The notes: a model not told the origin generated them from the sequence alone. 64,000 bases of DNA from Herbidospora sakaeratensis (GCF_001570525.1 NZ_BBXC01000015.1:124001-188000), one strand, 5' to 3'. Shown: positions 34,222-42,655, counted from the stretch's first letter. Numbers and translations are program-made.

Positions 34222-34596
34222 GTGCCGGGTCCTTATGTGGCCGGCGGCGTCTACCTCGTCCGCGACAAGTCGCTTCGCCTGATCCCCGAAGAAGACCGTG
34301 TCATCCACGACGAACGTCGCCCTGTCGTCTTGGTCAGCGGTGGAGAGTCGAACGGCGACCCCAGCTGGCCGTTCGTGCTGGCCTGCCCGATCTCGGGGTC
34401 AACGCGGCGGCGTACCCGCTATGACATCCAACTCGCCATGGGCCAAGGCGGCGTCCTCAAGAAATGTTGGATCAGAGTGCCGGCAGTCCAGCCCTTGATG
34501 AAGTCGGTCCTGGAAGACCGGACCGGCATCCTGGACGAGGACCTGCTGACCCAGGTTCAGGCGCGGCTGGCCCAGTATCTCGGTCTTCTCGACTGA
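34222..34596 (+). CDS. MazF/PemK-like toxin
   Basis: A 124-residue protein resembling the PemK/MazF ribonuclease fold: GGVYLVRDK, then RRPVVLVSGG, FVLACPISGSTRRR and KCWIRVPAVQPLMKSVLED. The terminal helix ILDEDLLTQVQARLAQYLG is also typical. MazF toxins cut mRNA at short motifs. It directly abuts the Panacea antitoxin gene, which supports a type II toxin-antitoxin pair. GTG start. RNase activity is inferred; the match to MazF is by pattern and moderate. Confidence 0.8.
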   Translation: MPGPYVAGGVYLVRDKSLRLIPEEDRVIHDERRPVVLVSGGESNGDPSWPFVLACPISGSTRRRTRYDIQLAMGQGGVLKKCWIRVPAVQPLMKSVLEDRTGILDEDLLTQVQARLAQYLGLLD

Positions 34597-34650
34597 GCTC
34601 CCGCACCGTGGCCCGCGTGACACCGTGAGCTCCGTGGGTAGCGGGGGTCC

Positions 34651-36315
34651 GTGCTCGCTCTTGCTCCCCAGGACCTCCGCCTGGATGTCAACGCGCTGGA
34701 CTATCTGATCCTGGCGCTCTACTTCGCCGTCGTGGTGGGCATCGGATTCGCCGCCCGCCGCGCCATCCGCTCCTCCAGCGACTTCTTCCTCGCCGGGCGT
34801 GCCCTGCCCGCGTGGATCACGGGTCTCGCGTTCGTCTCCGCCAACCTCGGGGCGATCGAGATCCTCGGCATGGCCGCCAACGGAGCCCAGTACGGCCTCA
34901 TGACCGTGCACTACTACTGGATCGGCGCCATTCCGGCCATGGTGTTCCTCGGCATCGTGATGATGCCGTTCTACTACCGGTCGAAGGTGCACAGCGTCCC
35001 GGAGTTCCTCAGAAGAAGGTTCAACCCGGCAACCCAGTTGTTCAACGCCATCGCGTTCGCCGTCGCGCAGGTGCTGATCGCGGGGATCAACCTCTACGCG
35101 CTCGCCCTGGTGATGGAGGCGCTGCTCGGCTGGCCCCTGTGGTTGTCGGTGATCGTGTCGGCGGCGATCGTGCTGGCGTACATCACGCTGGGCGGGTTGT
35201 CGTCGGCGATCTACAACGAGGTGATGCAGTTCTTCGTGATCATCGCGGGGCTGGTGCCCGTGGTGGTGCTCGGGCTGATCCGGGTCGGCGGGTTCGAGGG
35301 GCTCGGGCAGAAGGTGCGCGAGAGCGTGCTCGGCGAGGGCGGGCTGCACACGTGGTCGACGACCGCGACCACGGACAATCCGCTGGGGGCGAGCTGGATC
35401 GGGATCGTGTTCGGGCTCGGGTTCGTGTTGTCGTTCGGCTACTGGACGACCAACTTCGCCGAGGTGCAGCGCGGGTTGTCGGCGCGCAACACCAACGCGG
35501 CGCGGCTGACGCCGATCGTGGCGGCCTATCCGAAGCTGCTGATCCCGGTGGTGACGGTGATCCCGGGGCTCGTCGCCCTGGTGTTGTTCTCGAACCTCGG
35601 CAAGGACGGCGGGCCCGCCTACAACTACGCGATCCCGCTGCTCATGAACGAGTTCCTGCCCAACGGCGTGCTCGGCGTCGCGGTGACCGGCCTGCTCGCG
35701 TCGTTCATGGCCGGCATGGCGGCCAACATCTCGGGCTTCAACACCGTGTTCACGTACGACATCTGGAAAGGTCACGTGAACGGCGACAAGCCCGACGAGT
35801 TCTATGTACGTCTGGGCCGGATCGCCACCGTCGGCGGTGTGGTGGCCGGGATCGGGACCGCGTTCATCGCGGCCGGGTTCTCGAACATCATGAACTACCT
35901 CCAGGCGCTGTTCGCGTTCTTCAACGCGCCCCTGTTCGCGACGTTCATCATCGGCCTGTTCTGGAAGCGGATGACCCCGTGGGCCGGCTTCTGGGGCATC
36001 ATCGCGGGCACCCTGGCGGCGTTCGCGGTCTACATCCCCTACCGGGCCGACCTGATCGACCTGGGCACCGACCTGAACGCGTCGTTCGTCGCGGCGGGGG
36101 CGGCGTTCCTGGTCGACGCGATCGTGTCGGTCGTGATCACGCTGGTGACCACGCCCAAGCCGGAGGAGGAGCTGCGGGGTCTGGTGTACGGCCTGACCGA
36201 CGTCGACCTCAAGGACGACTCCCTGGCCGGGGACCGGGCGTGGTACCGCTCGCCGGTGGTCCTCGGCTCCGGCGCGCTGGTCCTGGCCGCCGCCTTCTAC
36301 CTGCCGTTCCTGTAA
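34651..36315 (+). CDS. Sodium:solute symporter family protein
   Basis: A 554-residue polytopic transporter of the SSS family with about 14 helices. DYLILALYFAVVVGIGFAARR is the first helix, SSSDFFLAGRALPAWITGLAF and NLGAIEILGMAANGAQYGL carry the conserved loop and helix 2, and SVPEFLRRRF follows. Sugar (SglT-type) transport is likely, though the substrate is unproven. GTG start at 34651. A tiny membrane-protein gene follows 10 bases after it and probably belongs with it. Confidence 0.92.
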   Translation: MLALAPQDLRLDVNALDYLILALYFAVVVGIGFAARRAIRSSSDFFLAGRALPAWITGLAFVSANLGAIEILGMAANGAQYGLMTVHYYWIGAIPAMVFLGIVMMPFYYRSKVHSVPEFLRRRFNPATQLFNAIAFAVAQVLIAGINLYALALVMEALLGWPLWLSVIVSAAIVLAYITLGGLSSAIYNEVMQFFVIIAGLVPVVVLGLIRVGGFEGLGQKVRESVLGEGGLHTWSTTATTDNPLGASWIGIVFGLGFVLSFGYWTTNFAEVQRGLSARNTNAARLTPIVAAYPKLLIPVVTVIPGLVALVLFSNLGKDGGPAYNYAIPLLMNEFLPNGVLGVAVTGLLASFMAGMAANISGFNTVFTYDIWKGHVNGDKPDEFYVRLGRIATVGGVVAGIGTAFIAAGFSNIMNYLQALFAFFNAPLFATFIIGLFWKRMTPWAGFWGIIAGTLAAFAVYIPYRADLIDLGTDLNASFVAAGAAFLVDAIVSVVITLVTTPKPEEELRGLVYGLTDVDLKDDSLAGDRAWYRSPVVLGSGALVLAAAFYLPFL

Positions 36316-36325
36316 GGGGGACCCG

Positions 36326-36559
36326 ATGTTGTTCGACATCCGCCGCATCCTGGGCGGCCTGTTCGCCGTCTACGGCGTGATCCTGGTCGTCGCCGGCCTC
36401 CTCGACGGGGCCGAGGAGATCGCCAAGGCGGAAGGGGTGCGCATCAACCTGTGGACCGGGATCGGCATGCTCGTGCTGGCCGGGGTGTTCCTGCTCTGGG
36501 AGCGGCTGCGGCCCAAGGACGTGCCCGACCCCTCCGACGACACCTCAGGTGATGCCTAG
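36326..36559 (+). CDS. Small membrane protein, symporter-associated
   Basis: A 77-residue protein with two transmembrane helices (LFAVYGVILVVAGLLDG and LWTGIGMLVLAGVFLLWERL) and an acidic C-terminal tail. Small proteins of this type often sit directly after SSS transporter genes and may be accessory subunits; here the gap is 10 bases with GGGGGA upstream. Its 3' end overlaps the convergent sugar-binding lipoprotein gene by 15 bases. Confidence 0.8.
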   Translation: MLFDIRRILGGLFAVYGVILVVAGLLDGAEEIAKAEGVRINLWTGIGMLVLAGVFLLWERLRPKDVPDPSDDTSGDA

Positions 36560-37618
36560 TTCCGCGCACATCGACCGCATGCCGGCGGGGTTGCAGACCT
36601 CGTTGGCCGTCCAGAAGCCGTCCTTGACGACGGTGTCCTTGATCGTCGACCGGGTCACCACGATCGCCTTGGTGATCATGGCGGGGATGTCCGCCTCGGT
36701 GTCGTTGCTCACCGTGCTGGTGCCCCTGATCGGCCGTCCGGCGCCGAGGTCGACGGCCAGCTGCGCGGCGTTCTGGGCCTCGGGCTGGATCGGCTTGTAG
36801 ATGGTCATCGTCTGGGTGCCGAGCATGATGCGGTGGATGGCGTCCAGGTCGGCGTCCATGCCGGTCAGCGGGGTGTCGGGGGGCAGGCCCGAGTCGCGGA
36901 TCGAGCCGGCGGCGCCGCCGGCGAGGCCGTCGTTGGCGGCGTACACGCCGACGATGGTGTCGAGGCCGAGCCGGTCCATGGCCATCTCCGACTCGCGTTC
37001 GGCCTCCTCGGCGCTCCAGCCGGGGGTGGAGTACTCGGCGCCGATGCGCACCCGCCCGTCGAGGGCCGCGTGGGCGCCGGCCTTGAACTCGGCGGAGTTG
37101 GGGTCGGTGACCGGGCCGTTGAGCATGATGATCTGGCCTTTGCGGCCGCGCGCCCTGATCGCCTCGACGAGGGCCTGGCCCTGCAGGCGGCCCACCTCGA
37201 CGTTGTCGAAGGAGGTGTAGGCGTCGATGGGGCCCTCGGCGAGGCGGTCGTAGGAGACGATCCGGACCGCCCGCGCGGCGGCGCGGTCGACCGACGGCTG
37301 GATGCCCCGGGCGTCGACGGGGGTGAGAATGACGATCTTGATCCCCTGCGCGGTCAGCTGGTCGAGCTGGCGGCCCTGCTGCGCGGGGTCGCCCTGGGCG
37401 TTGACCGGGACGATCTCGCAGTTGGGGCAGAGCTGGGCGACCGACGAGGTGATGTACGGACGGTCGAACTTCTCCCACCGGGGGGTCGTCTGGTCGGGGA
37501 GCATGAGTCCGATCTTGAACCCCCGGGCGATGACCTCGGCCGGACCCATCACCCTGGGCTTCTCGGCGGCGCACGCGGCCATGCCGACGAGCAGCGCCAG
37601 CGCGAGAAAGGTCCTCAC
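36545..37618 (-). CDS. Sugar-binding lipoprotein (XylF/RbsB-like)
   Basis: A 357-residue periplasmic-binding-protein-like (type 1) lipoprotein. The signal sequence ends VGMAAC with the lipid-modified Cys at 16. FKIGLMLPDQTTPRWEKFDRPY and VAQLCPNCEIVPVNAQGDPAQQGRQ resemble D-xylose/ribose binding proteins, as does AANDGLAGG. No ABC ATPase or permease genes accompany it, so it is an orphan, perhaps serving a sensor or a distant transporter. GTG or ATG at 37618 gives a standard signal. Confidence 0.87.
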   Translation of the reverse strand: MRTFLALALLVGMAACAAEKPRVMGPAEVIARGFKIGLMLPDQTTPRWEKFDRPYITSSVAQLCPNCEIVPVNAQGDPAQQGRQLDQLTAQGIKIVILTPVDARGIQPSVDRAAARAVRIVSYDRLAEGPIDAYTSFDNVEVGRLQGQALVEAIRARGRKGQIIMLNGPVTDPNSAEFKAGAHAALDGRVRIGAEYSTPGWSAEEAERESEMAMDRLGLDTIVGVYAANDGLAGGAAGSIRDSGLPPDTPLTGMDADLDAIHRIMLGTQTMTIYKPIQPEAQNAAQLAVDLGAGRPIRGTSTVSNDTEADIPAMITKAIVVTRSTIKDTVVKDGFWTANEVCNPAGMRSMCAELGIT

Positions 37619-37707
37619 TCATCTCCCCCGTTCGTCTGGGGAGGCCTACCCTGCGCCTTGCCGCGGGCTAACGGCGGCGGCGGAGTCTTGATGGACCTTT
37701 TCCGACA

Positions 37708-37717
37708 TGACTAGTCA
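37708..37717. promoter_or_regulatory. Palindrome in the LysR/lipoprotein divergent gap
   Basis: TGACTAGTCA is a perfect 10-base palindrome 90 bases upstream of the lipoprotein start and 56 bases upstream of the LysR start. The surrounding AT-rich stretch suggests promoter DNA. It is a plausible regulator-binding site, but a 10-base palindrome can occur by chance. Confidence 0.4.
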
Positions 37718-37772
37718 GAATGTGTGACAAATCATCATTGCTGGAGTTATTCGAGGGTCATACCTTCGCGTT

Positions 37773-38732
37773 ATGGACCTGGAGCTCCGCCATCTGAGAA
37801 TCGTGCGTATGGTCGCCGAGACCGGCAGCGTCACCAAGGCGGCCAGTGCGCTCGGGCTCGCCCAGCCCGCGCTCACCGCACAGCTGAAGCGGATCGAACG
37901 GGCACTCGGGGGCAGCCTGTTCGAGCGGGACCACACCGGTTCCCGCCCGACCGCGCTCGGGGAGCTGGTGCTCGCCCGCGCGCAGGTGTTACTGCCGGCC
38001 GTGCAGCAACTGCAGGAGGAGGCCGCCCGGCTCGCCAACGGCGAACCCGACGGCCGCCGCTACCGCATCGGCGCCGCCAACGGGCCGATCCTGGGCGGCC
38101 TGGTCGACCGGCTGGCCGCCGCCGAGCCCGGCGCCGTGATCACCACCGCCACCTCGTGGTCGACCGGGGAACTGGCCACCAAGGTGATGCTCGGCCGGCT
38201 CGACTTCGTGCTCTTCGGCGTCTGCGGCGACTCCCGGCCGCCCGGCGACGAGGCGCTGTCGTGGGCGCTGGTCGCCAACGACCCGGTGTTCGTGCTGGTC
38301 GCCGAGTCGCATCCGCTCGCCGGGGAACGGGAGGTCGAGCTCGGCGACTTCGCCAGGGAGCAGTGGGCGGTCACCCCCGGCGACGGCTGCTTCGGCGAGT
38401 GCTTCGCCGTGGCCGCGTCGCGGTCGGGCTTCGCCCCCGAGGCGATCTACGAGACCGACGTCGCGACCTGCGTCCACCTGGTGCGGGTCGGCCGCGCCGT
38501 GGCGTTGTGCCAGGCCACCTTCCGCCGGAGTGAGGGCATGGTCGCCTTACCCGTGCGGGGGGCGCCGCTGCGCTGGCGGCAGCTGCTCGGCTGGCATCCG
38601 GACACCCCCGCCGCCCAGTCGGCCCCCGCCGTGGTCAGCCACGCCAAGTTCTCGCATCTGGACGCCGTGCGGCAGAGCACCGCCTACTCCAACTGGCTGG
38701 CCCGGAACCCGGGATACGGCACCATGCCATAG
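37773..38732 (+). CDS. LysR-family transcriptional regulator
   Basis: A 319-residue regulator: winged HTH at 1-60 (LRHLRIVRMVAETGSVTKAASALGLAQPALTAQLKRIERAL) and a co-inducer-binding domain after residue 90. It is divergent from the sugar-binding lipoprotein gene with a 154-base gap containing the palindrome TGACTAGTCA at 37708-37717, a possible operator. It may regulate that neighbour or itself. The ligand is unknown. Confidence 0.92.
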   Translation: MDLELRHLRIVRMVAETGSVTKAASALGLAQPALTAQLKRIERALGGSLFERDHTGSRPTALGELVLARAQVLLPAVQQLQEEAARLANGEPDGRRYRIGAANGPILGGLVDRLAAAEPGAVITTATSWSTGELATKVMLGRLDFVLFGVCGDSRPPGDEALSWALVANDPVFVLVAESHPLAGEREVELGDFAREQWAVTPGDGCFGECFAVAASRSGFAPEAIYETDVATCVHLVRVGRAVALCQATFRRSEGMVALPVRGAPLRWRQLLGWHPDTPAAQSAPAVVSHAKFSHLDAVRQSTAYSNWLARNPGYGTMP

Positions 38733-38760
38733 CCGGGGCCATAACCGGGCCATAACACGG
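38726..38760 (+). repeat. Three tandem GCCATA repeats
   Basis: Three consecutive 11- to 12-base units, GCCATAGCCGGG, GCCATAACCGG and GCCATAACACGG, begin in the last codons of the LysR gene and run into the gap before the S1 protease gene. They may be binding sites for a regulator of the protease or a small slippage product. Confidence 0.5.
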
Positions 38761-38841
38761 TGGTAGGGGGCAAACGACGGCTCCTCCGGGGGCGTGCCGG
38801 GAGTTTACGTTCAGGGCACTCCCAGCCCCCAAGGAGAATCG

Positions 38842-40275
38842 ATGCGCAGCAGGCACATCCTGAGCGCGGCGAGCGCCCTCACCATGGGCGTCGCCCTCGT
38901 CCTGTCCTCCGCCCCGGCCGCCGTCGCGGCGCCGGCGAAACCGGCACCGTCGATGGTGGAGGCCCTCCAGCGCGACCTCAACCTCACCGCCGAGCAGGCC
39001 CAGCTCCGCCTCGTCAACGAGGCCCGGCTCGGCAAGCTCGAAGGCAAGGTCCGCACCGACCTCGGCGCCGCCTTCGGCGGCTCCTGGCTCAGCGGCGACA
39101 CCGCGAACGCGCTGACCGTCGCGACCTCGGACGCGTCCAAGGTCGGCCTGATCCAGGCCGGCGGCGCGAAGGCGCAGCTCGTCAGCAGATCGTTGGGCGA
39201 CCTGACCGCGCTCAAAGACAAGCTCGACGCCGCGACCGCCCCGCAGACCGTGCCCGTCTACTACGTCGACGTGAAGTCGAACTCGGTCGTCGTCGAGACC
39301 CGCGACCAGGCCGCCGCCGAGGCGTTCGTGGCCGCCGCCGGGGTCGACAAGGCCGCCGTGACCTTCGTCGCGTCCAGCGAGCAGCCGGTCCCCTACTACA
39401 ACCTGCGCGGCGGCGACGCCTACTACATCAACAACTCGGGCCGCTGCTCCATCGGCTTCTCGGTCACCCGCGGCAGCACCCCCGGCTTCGTCACCGCGGG
39501 CCACTGCGGCAACGTGGGCGCCTCCACCCAGGGCTACAACCGGGTCGCCCAGGGCACCTTCCAGGGTTCCTCGTTCCCCGGCAACGACTACGCCTGGGTC
39601 GCGGTGAACTCCAACTGGGTGCCGACGGGGACCGTGGCCGGCACCTCCGCCACCGTGGCGGGCTCGACCGCCCAGGTCGTCGGCGGCTCCATCTGCCGCT
39701 CGGGCTCCACCACCGGCTGGCACTGCGGCACCGTCCAGCAGATCGGCACCTCGGTCACCTACCCGCAGGGCACCGTCTCGGGCGTGACCCGCACCAACGT
39801 CTGCGCCGAGCCCGGCGACTCGGGCGGCTCGTGGATCTCCGGCACCCAGGCCCAGGGCGTCACCTCGGGCGGCAGCGGCAACTGCTCCGTCGGCGGCACC
39901 ACCTACTTCCAGCCGGTCAACGAGATCCTGTCGGTCTACGGCCTGACGCTGACCACCACGGGCACCCCGCCCGGCGGCGGCACCTGCAACGGCGGCACCC
40001 TCACGGGCTCGCTGAGCAGCGGCCAGTACGGCAACAGCAGCCAGTTCAGCGCCAACGCCGGCACGCACACCGTCTGCCTCGACGGCCCGAACGGCACCGA
40101 CTTCGACCTCTACCTCCAGCGCCTGAGCGGCTCGACCTGGACCACCGTCGCCAGCGGCACCAGCGCCTCCGCCGACGAGTCCATCACCTACACCGGCAGT
40201 GCGGGCACCTACCGCTACCGCGTCCACGCCTACAGCGGCTCGGGCTCCTTCTCGGTGACCTACACCCGCCCGTAG
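38842..40275 (+). CDS. Secreted S1-family serine protease with PPC domain
   Basis: A 477-residue pre-pro-protease of the streptogrisin/alpha-lytic type. Signal peptide 1-30 ending AVAA; prodomain about 38-180, the folding chaperone; mature protease from about 186. The triad is H221 (TAGHCG), D249 (GNDYAWV) and S327 (GDSGGSW), with paired Cys residues. After a Thr/Pro/Gly linker, a C-terminal PPC-type beta domain (about 381-477) probably aids secretion or substrate binding. AAGGAG precedes ATG 38842. The enzyme is expected to be extracellular. Confidence 0.95.
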   Translation: MRSRHILSAASALTMGVALVLSSAPAAVAAPAKPAPSMVEALQRDLNLTAEQAQLRLVNEARLGKLEGKVRTDLGAAFGGSWLSGDTANALTVATSDASKVGLIQAGGAKAQLVSRSLGDLTALKDKLDAATAPQTVPVYYVDVKSNSVVVETRDQAAAEAFVAAAGVDKAAVTFVASSEQPVPYYNLRGGDAYYINNSGRCSIGFSVTRGSTPGFVTAGHCGNVGASTQGYNRVAQGTFQGSSFPGNDYAWVAVNSNWVPTGTVAGTSATVAGSTAQVVGGSICRSGSTTGWHCGTVQQIGTSVTYPQGTVSGVTRTNVCAEPGDSGGSWISGTQAQGVTSGGSGNCSVGGTTYFQPVNEILSVYGLTLTTTGTPPGGGTCNGGTLTGSLSSGQYGNSSQFSANAGTHTVCLDGPNGTDFDLYLQRLSGSTWTTVASGTSASADESITYTGSAGTYRYRVHAYSGSGSFSVTYTRP

Positions 40276-40300
40276 AACGTAAAGTTTTCGGTCGATTCAG

Positions 40301-40332
40301 CACCGTCGGGCTTTATTTGCGGCCCGGCGGTG
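40301..40332 (+). terminator. Stem-loop after the S1 protease gene
   Basis: CACCGTCGGG (40301-40310) pairs with CCCGGCGGTG (40323-40332), 10 pairs with one G-U, around a 12-base loop. It lies 26 bases after the protease stop and before the next gene, so it likely terminates the protease mRNA. Confidence 0.6.
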
Positions 40333-40378
40333 TTGACCATTTTGAGACCATTTCGCAGAACTCGTATGGGGGACGTCA

Positions 40379-41362
40379 ATGTCGGGCACCAGCCGCCGTA
40401 TCAGAGCGCTGGCGGGCTGCATCGTCGCAGCACTCGCCGGTCTGCTCCTGATCGGCACGGGCCTTCACCTCTCGGGCGCCGGCTGGCACCTCGCCCGGTG
40501 CCTGTCCGGCGACGAATCCCCCTTCGACGCGGCCGTCCTCCCCGCAGGCTACCCGGGGCTCGGGACCATCCCGTCCCTGCCCACGACGGCCGTCTCCGAC
40601 ATCCGCGCGGTGCCCGGCGTGGCCGAGGCCGTCCCCGTCCAGGGCGGCGAGGTCGGCCTGGTCGGCTTCGGCACCCTGGTCCCGCTGGAGGCGGTCGCCC
40701 TCGACATGGCGCTGCTGTCGTCGTCGGGTATGGAGGGCGAGGCCCCGCGCAGCGCCTCCGACGCGGTCCTGGACAAGCGCACCGCCGACCAGCTGCACCT
40801 GGAGGTCGGCCAGACGATCACCGTGCACGGGAACGGCGCCGACCGCGCCTTCGAGATCACCGGCGTGACCGCGTCGCGCGGCAACCCCACCTTCGACGTG
40901 CGGGGCACGCTCGGCGTGCTGCCGATGTCGGCGGCCGACCTGGTCGGGCCGCTGGAGACCGAGGCGGTGCACGTGCGCGCCGACTCCGGCGTCGACCCCG
41001 GCGAGCTGCGCGACCGCCTGCAGACCTCCCTGGGCGGCGAGGTCGACGTCGTGACCCACACGGAGATGCTGGCCAGCGGCGACGTGACCACCGAGACGCT
41101 GCCGCCGGTGCTCGGCGTGGTGGGCTCGCTGCTGGTGGTGGGGGCGGCGCTGGCCGCGTACACGGGCCGGCAGACGACGACGTCCACGAGCCTGCTGATG
41201 GCGACGACGGTGCTGAGCCTGACGGCGACGGCCGCGGTGATCGTGGCGTCGGCGGGCCTGGAGATCTCCACGCCGACGATCCTGGCGGTGATGGGCACGA
41301 CCGCCGCGGCGGCCATGGCGGCCATGGTGCTGCGCCAGAAGATCGTCGCCCACCTCGGCTGA
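40379..41362 (+). CDS. MacB/FtsX-like membrane protein without ATPase
   Basis: A 327-residue protein with an N-terminal helix (ALAGCIVAALAGLLLIGTGLHL), an extracytoplasmic domain resembling the MacB periplasmic core (LPTTAVSDIRAVPGVAEAVPVQGG; VLDKRTADQLHLEVGQTITVHG) and three C-terminal helices. Such domains belong to FtsX-type ABC permeases, but no ABC ATPase gene is present and only one permease-like repeat is seen. A GGGGGA ribosome site precedes the ATG. Its role is unknown. Confidence 0.75.
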   Translation: MSGTSRRIRALAGCIVAALAGLLLIGTGLHLSGAGWHLARCLSGDESPFDAAVLPAGYPGLGTIPSLPTTAVSDIRAVPGVAEAVPVQGGEVGLVGFGTLVPLEAVALDMALLSSSGMEGEAPRSASDAVLDKRTADQLHLEVGQTITVHGNGADRAFEITGVTASRGNPTFDVRGTLGVLPMSAADLVGPLETEAVHVRADSGVDPGELRDRLQTSLGGEVDVVTHTEMLASGDVTTETLPPVLGVVGSLLVVGAALAAYTGRQTTTSTSLLMATTVLSLTATAAVIVASAGLEISTPTILAVMGTTAAAAMAAMVLRQKIVAHLG

Positions 41363-41367
41363 GCCGG

Positions 41368-41736
41368 TCAGGGCACGTAGGGCGGCTGCCGCTCCGTGGC
41401 GGTGATGTAGTCCTGCAGCGCCGCGCACGTCTCCGTCAGCGCCTCGATGTGCTCCTCCATGCCCGCCAGCCGTGACCGCAGCAGGTCGAACACCTCGGGG
41501 CAGGGCCGGAACTCGGGCAGCTCACCGGTCGCGCACGGCATGAGGAACGCGATCTCCTGGGTCGACAACCCCGCCTTGAGCATGCGCCGGATCCGGGTCA
41601 CGGTCCCGACCGCGTCGGCGGAGTACTCGCGGTAGCCGCCGGGGCTCCGGGCGGGTTCCAGCAGGCCCTGGGCCTCGTAGTAGCGCAGCTGGTGCGTGTT
41701 GACCCCGGTTCTGCGGCTGAGTTCCCCGATCAGCAT
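41368..41736 (-). CDS. MerR-family transcriptional regulator
   Basis: A 122-residue MerR regulator: MLIGELSRRTGVNTHQLRYYEAQGLLEPARSPGGYREY is the winged HTH, followed by a coiled-coil helix (LRSRLAGMEEHIEALTETCAALQDYI). Cys residues at FLMPCATGELPEFRPCPE resemble ligand-sensing positions, but the metal-binding pattern is not clear. It is divergent from the dehydrogenase gene, whose promoter contains a MerR-type dyad. Confidence 0.92.
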   Translation of the reverse strand: MLIGELSRRTGVNTHQLRYYEAQGLLEPARSPGGYREYSADAVGTVTRIRRMLKAGLSTQEIAFLMPCATGELPEFRPCPEVFDLLRSRLAGMEEHIEALTETCAALQDYITATERQPPYVP

Positions 41737-41747
41737 CGTGTGCCCCC

Positions 41748-41786
41748 TTGACCTTCACACCGGTATGAACCCTGACGATTCTCCCA
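41748..41786 (+). promoter_or_regulatory. MerR-controlled, apparently leaderless promoter
   Basis: TTGACC at 41748-41753 is a -35-like box. It is followed by the dyad TTCACACC-GGTATGAA (41754-41769; 14 of 16 positions symmetric) and a -10-like GACGAT at 41774-41779. The long 20-base spacer with a dyad inside is the hallmark of promoters twisted open by MerR proteins. The dehydrogenase ATG 41786 begins seven bases after the -10, so the transcript has no leader. Confidence 0.7.
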
Positions 41787-42613
41787 TGCAGACCACCGAT
41801 GTCACCGTGATCGGCCTGGGCCTGATGGGTCACGCCCTGGCCCGGGCCCTCCTCGCCGGCGGACGTACCGTCACCGTCTGGAACCGCACCCCCGGCAAGG
41901 CCGACGACCTGGCCGGCGCCCAGCGAGCCGCGACGCCTGAGGAGGCGGTGACGGCGAGCGAGCTGGTCGTCGTCTGCGTCTCCGACTTCGCGGCGGTCGC
42001 CGACCGGCTCGGCAAGGCCGTCACCCTGGTCAACCTCTCCTCCGGCACGTCGCAGTCGGCCCGCGACACGGCCCGGTGGGCGCCGGACGGCCTCGACGGG
42101 GCGATCATGGCCGCCCCCGGCGGGATCGGCACCGCCGACGCGACCATCGTCTACTCCGGCGACCGGGCCGCGTTCGACCGCCACGAGGCCACCTTCGCGC
42201 TCCTCGGCGGCGCCGTCTACCTCGGCGAGGACCACGCGCTGGCCGCCCTGCACGAGATGGCGGTCGTCAGCCTGATGTGGAACCTGCTCAACGGCTTCCT
42301 GCACGGCACGGCCCTGCTCCGGGCGGCCGGGGTCGGGGCGGCGGGCTACGTGCCGCTGGCCGCGAAGGGGGTCGAGACCGTCACGGGCTGGCTGGCGGCC
42401 TACGCCGACCAGGTCGACGCCGGCGACTTCCCGCCGCTCGACGCGACGCTCGACGTGCACGTGGCGGCGATGGACCACCTGATCGAGGAGTCGCGGCACC
42501 TGGGCGTCGCGACCGAGCTGCCCGAGTTCCTCAGGTCGCTGACGTCGGGGATCGACGGGTCGCAGGGATACGCGGCGCTGGTCGAGCGTTTCGGGCGGCC
42601 GCCCGGCCGGTGA
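41786..42613 (+). CDS. NAD(P)-dependent oxidoreductase (imine reductase-like)
   Basis: A 275-residue beta-hydroxyacid dehydrogenase/imine reductase-type enzyme. The Rossmann motif VIGLGLMGHALARALLAGG opens the protein, followed by the NADP-type WNRTPGK and a substrate-binding segment VNLSSGTSQSARDTARWA. The helical C-terminal half (from about 165) resembles the IRED dimerisation domain. ATG 41786 fits the leaderless promoter; ATG 41765 is less likely. It is probably induced through the divergent MerR regulator. The substrate is unknown. Confidence 0.87.
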   Translation: MQTTDVTVIGLGLMGHALARALLAGGRTVTVWNRTPGKADDLAGAQRAATPEEAVTASELVVVCVSDFAAVADRLGKAVTLVNLSSGTSQSARDTARWAPDGLDGAIMAAPGGIGTADATIVYSGDRAAFDRHEATFALLGGAVYLGEDHALAALHEMAVVSLMWNLLNGFLHGTALLRAAGVGAAGYVPLAAKGVETVTGWLAAYADQVDAGDFPPLDATLDVHVAAMDHLIEESRHLGVATELPEFLRSLTSGIDGSQGYAALVERFGRPPGR

Positions 42614-42621
42614 TCGGGACT

Positions 42622-42655
42622 GGAGACGGCCCGGCTCGCAACCGGGCCGCTCTCC
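42622..42655 (+). terminator. Strong hairpin after the dehydrogenase gene
   Basis: GGAGA plus CGGCCCGG pairs with CCGGGCCG plus TCTCC (one bulged C), closing the 7-base loop CTCGCAA. The 13-pair stem begins 8 bases after the stop codon. It is an intrinsic terminator candidate that also shields the downstream tRNA gene on the opposite strand. Confidence 0.75.
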
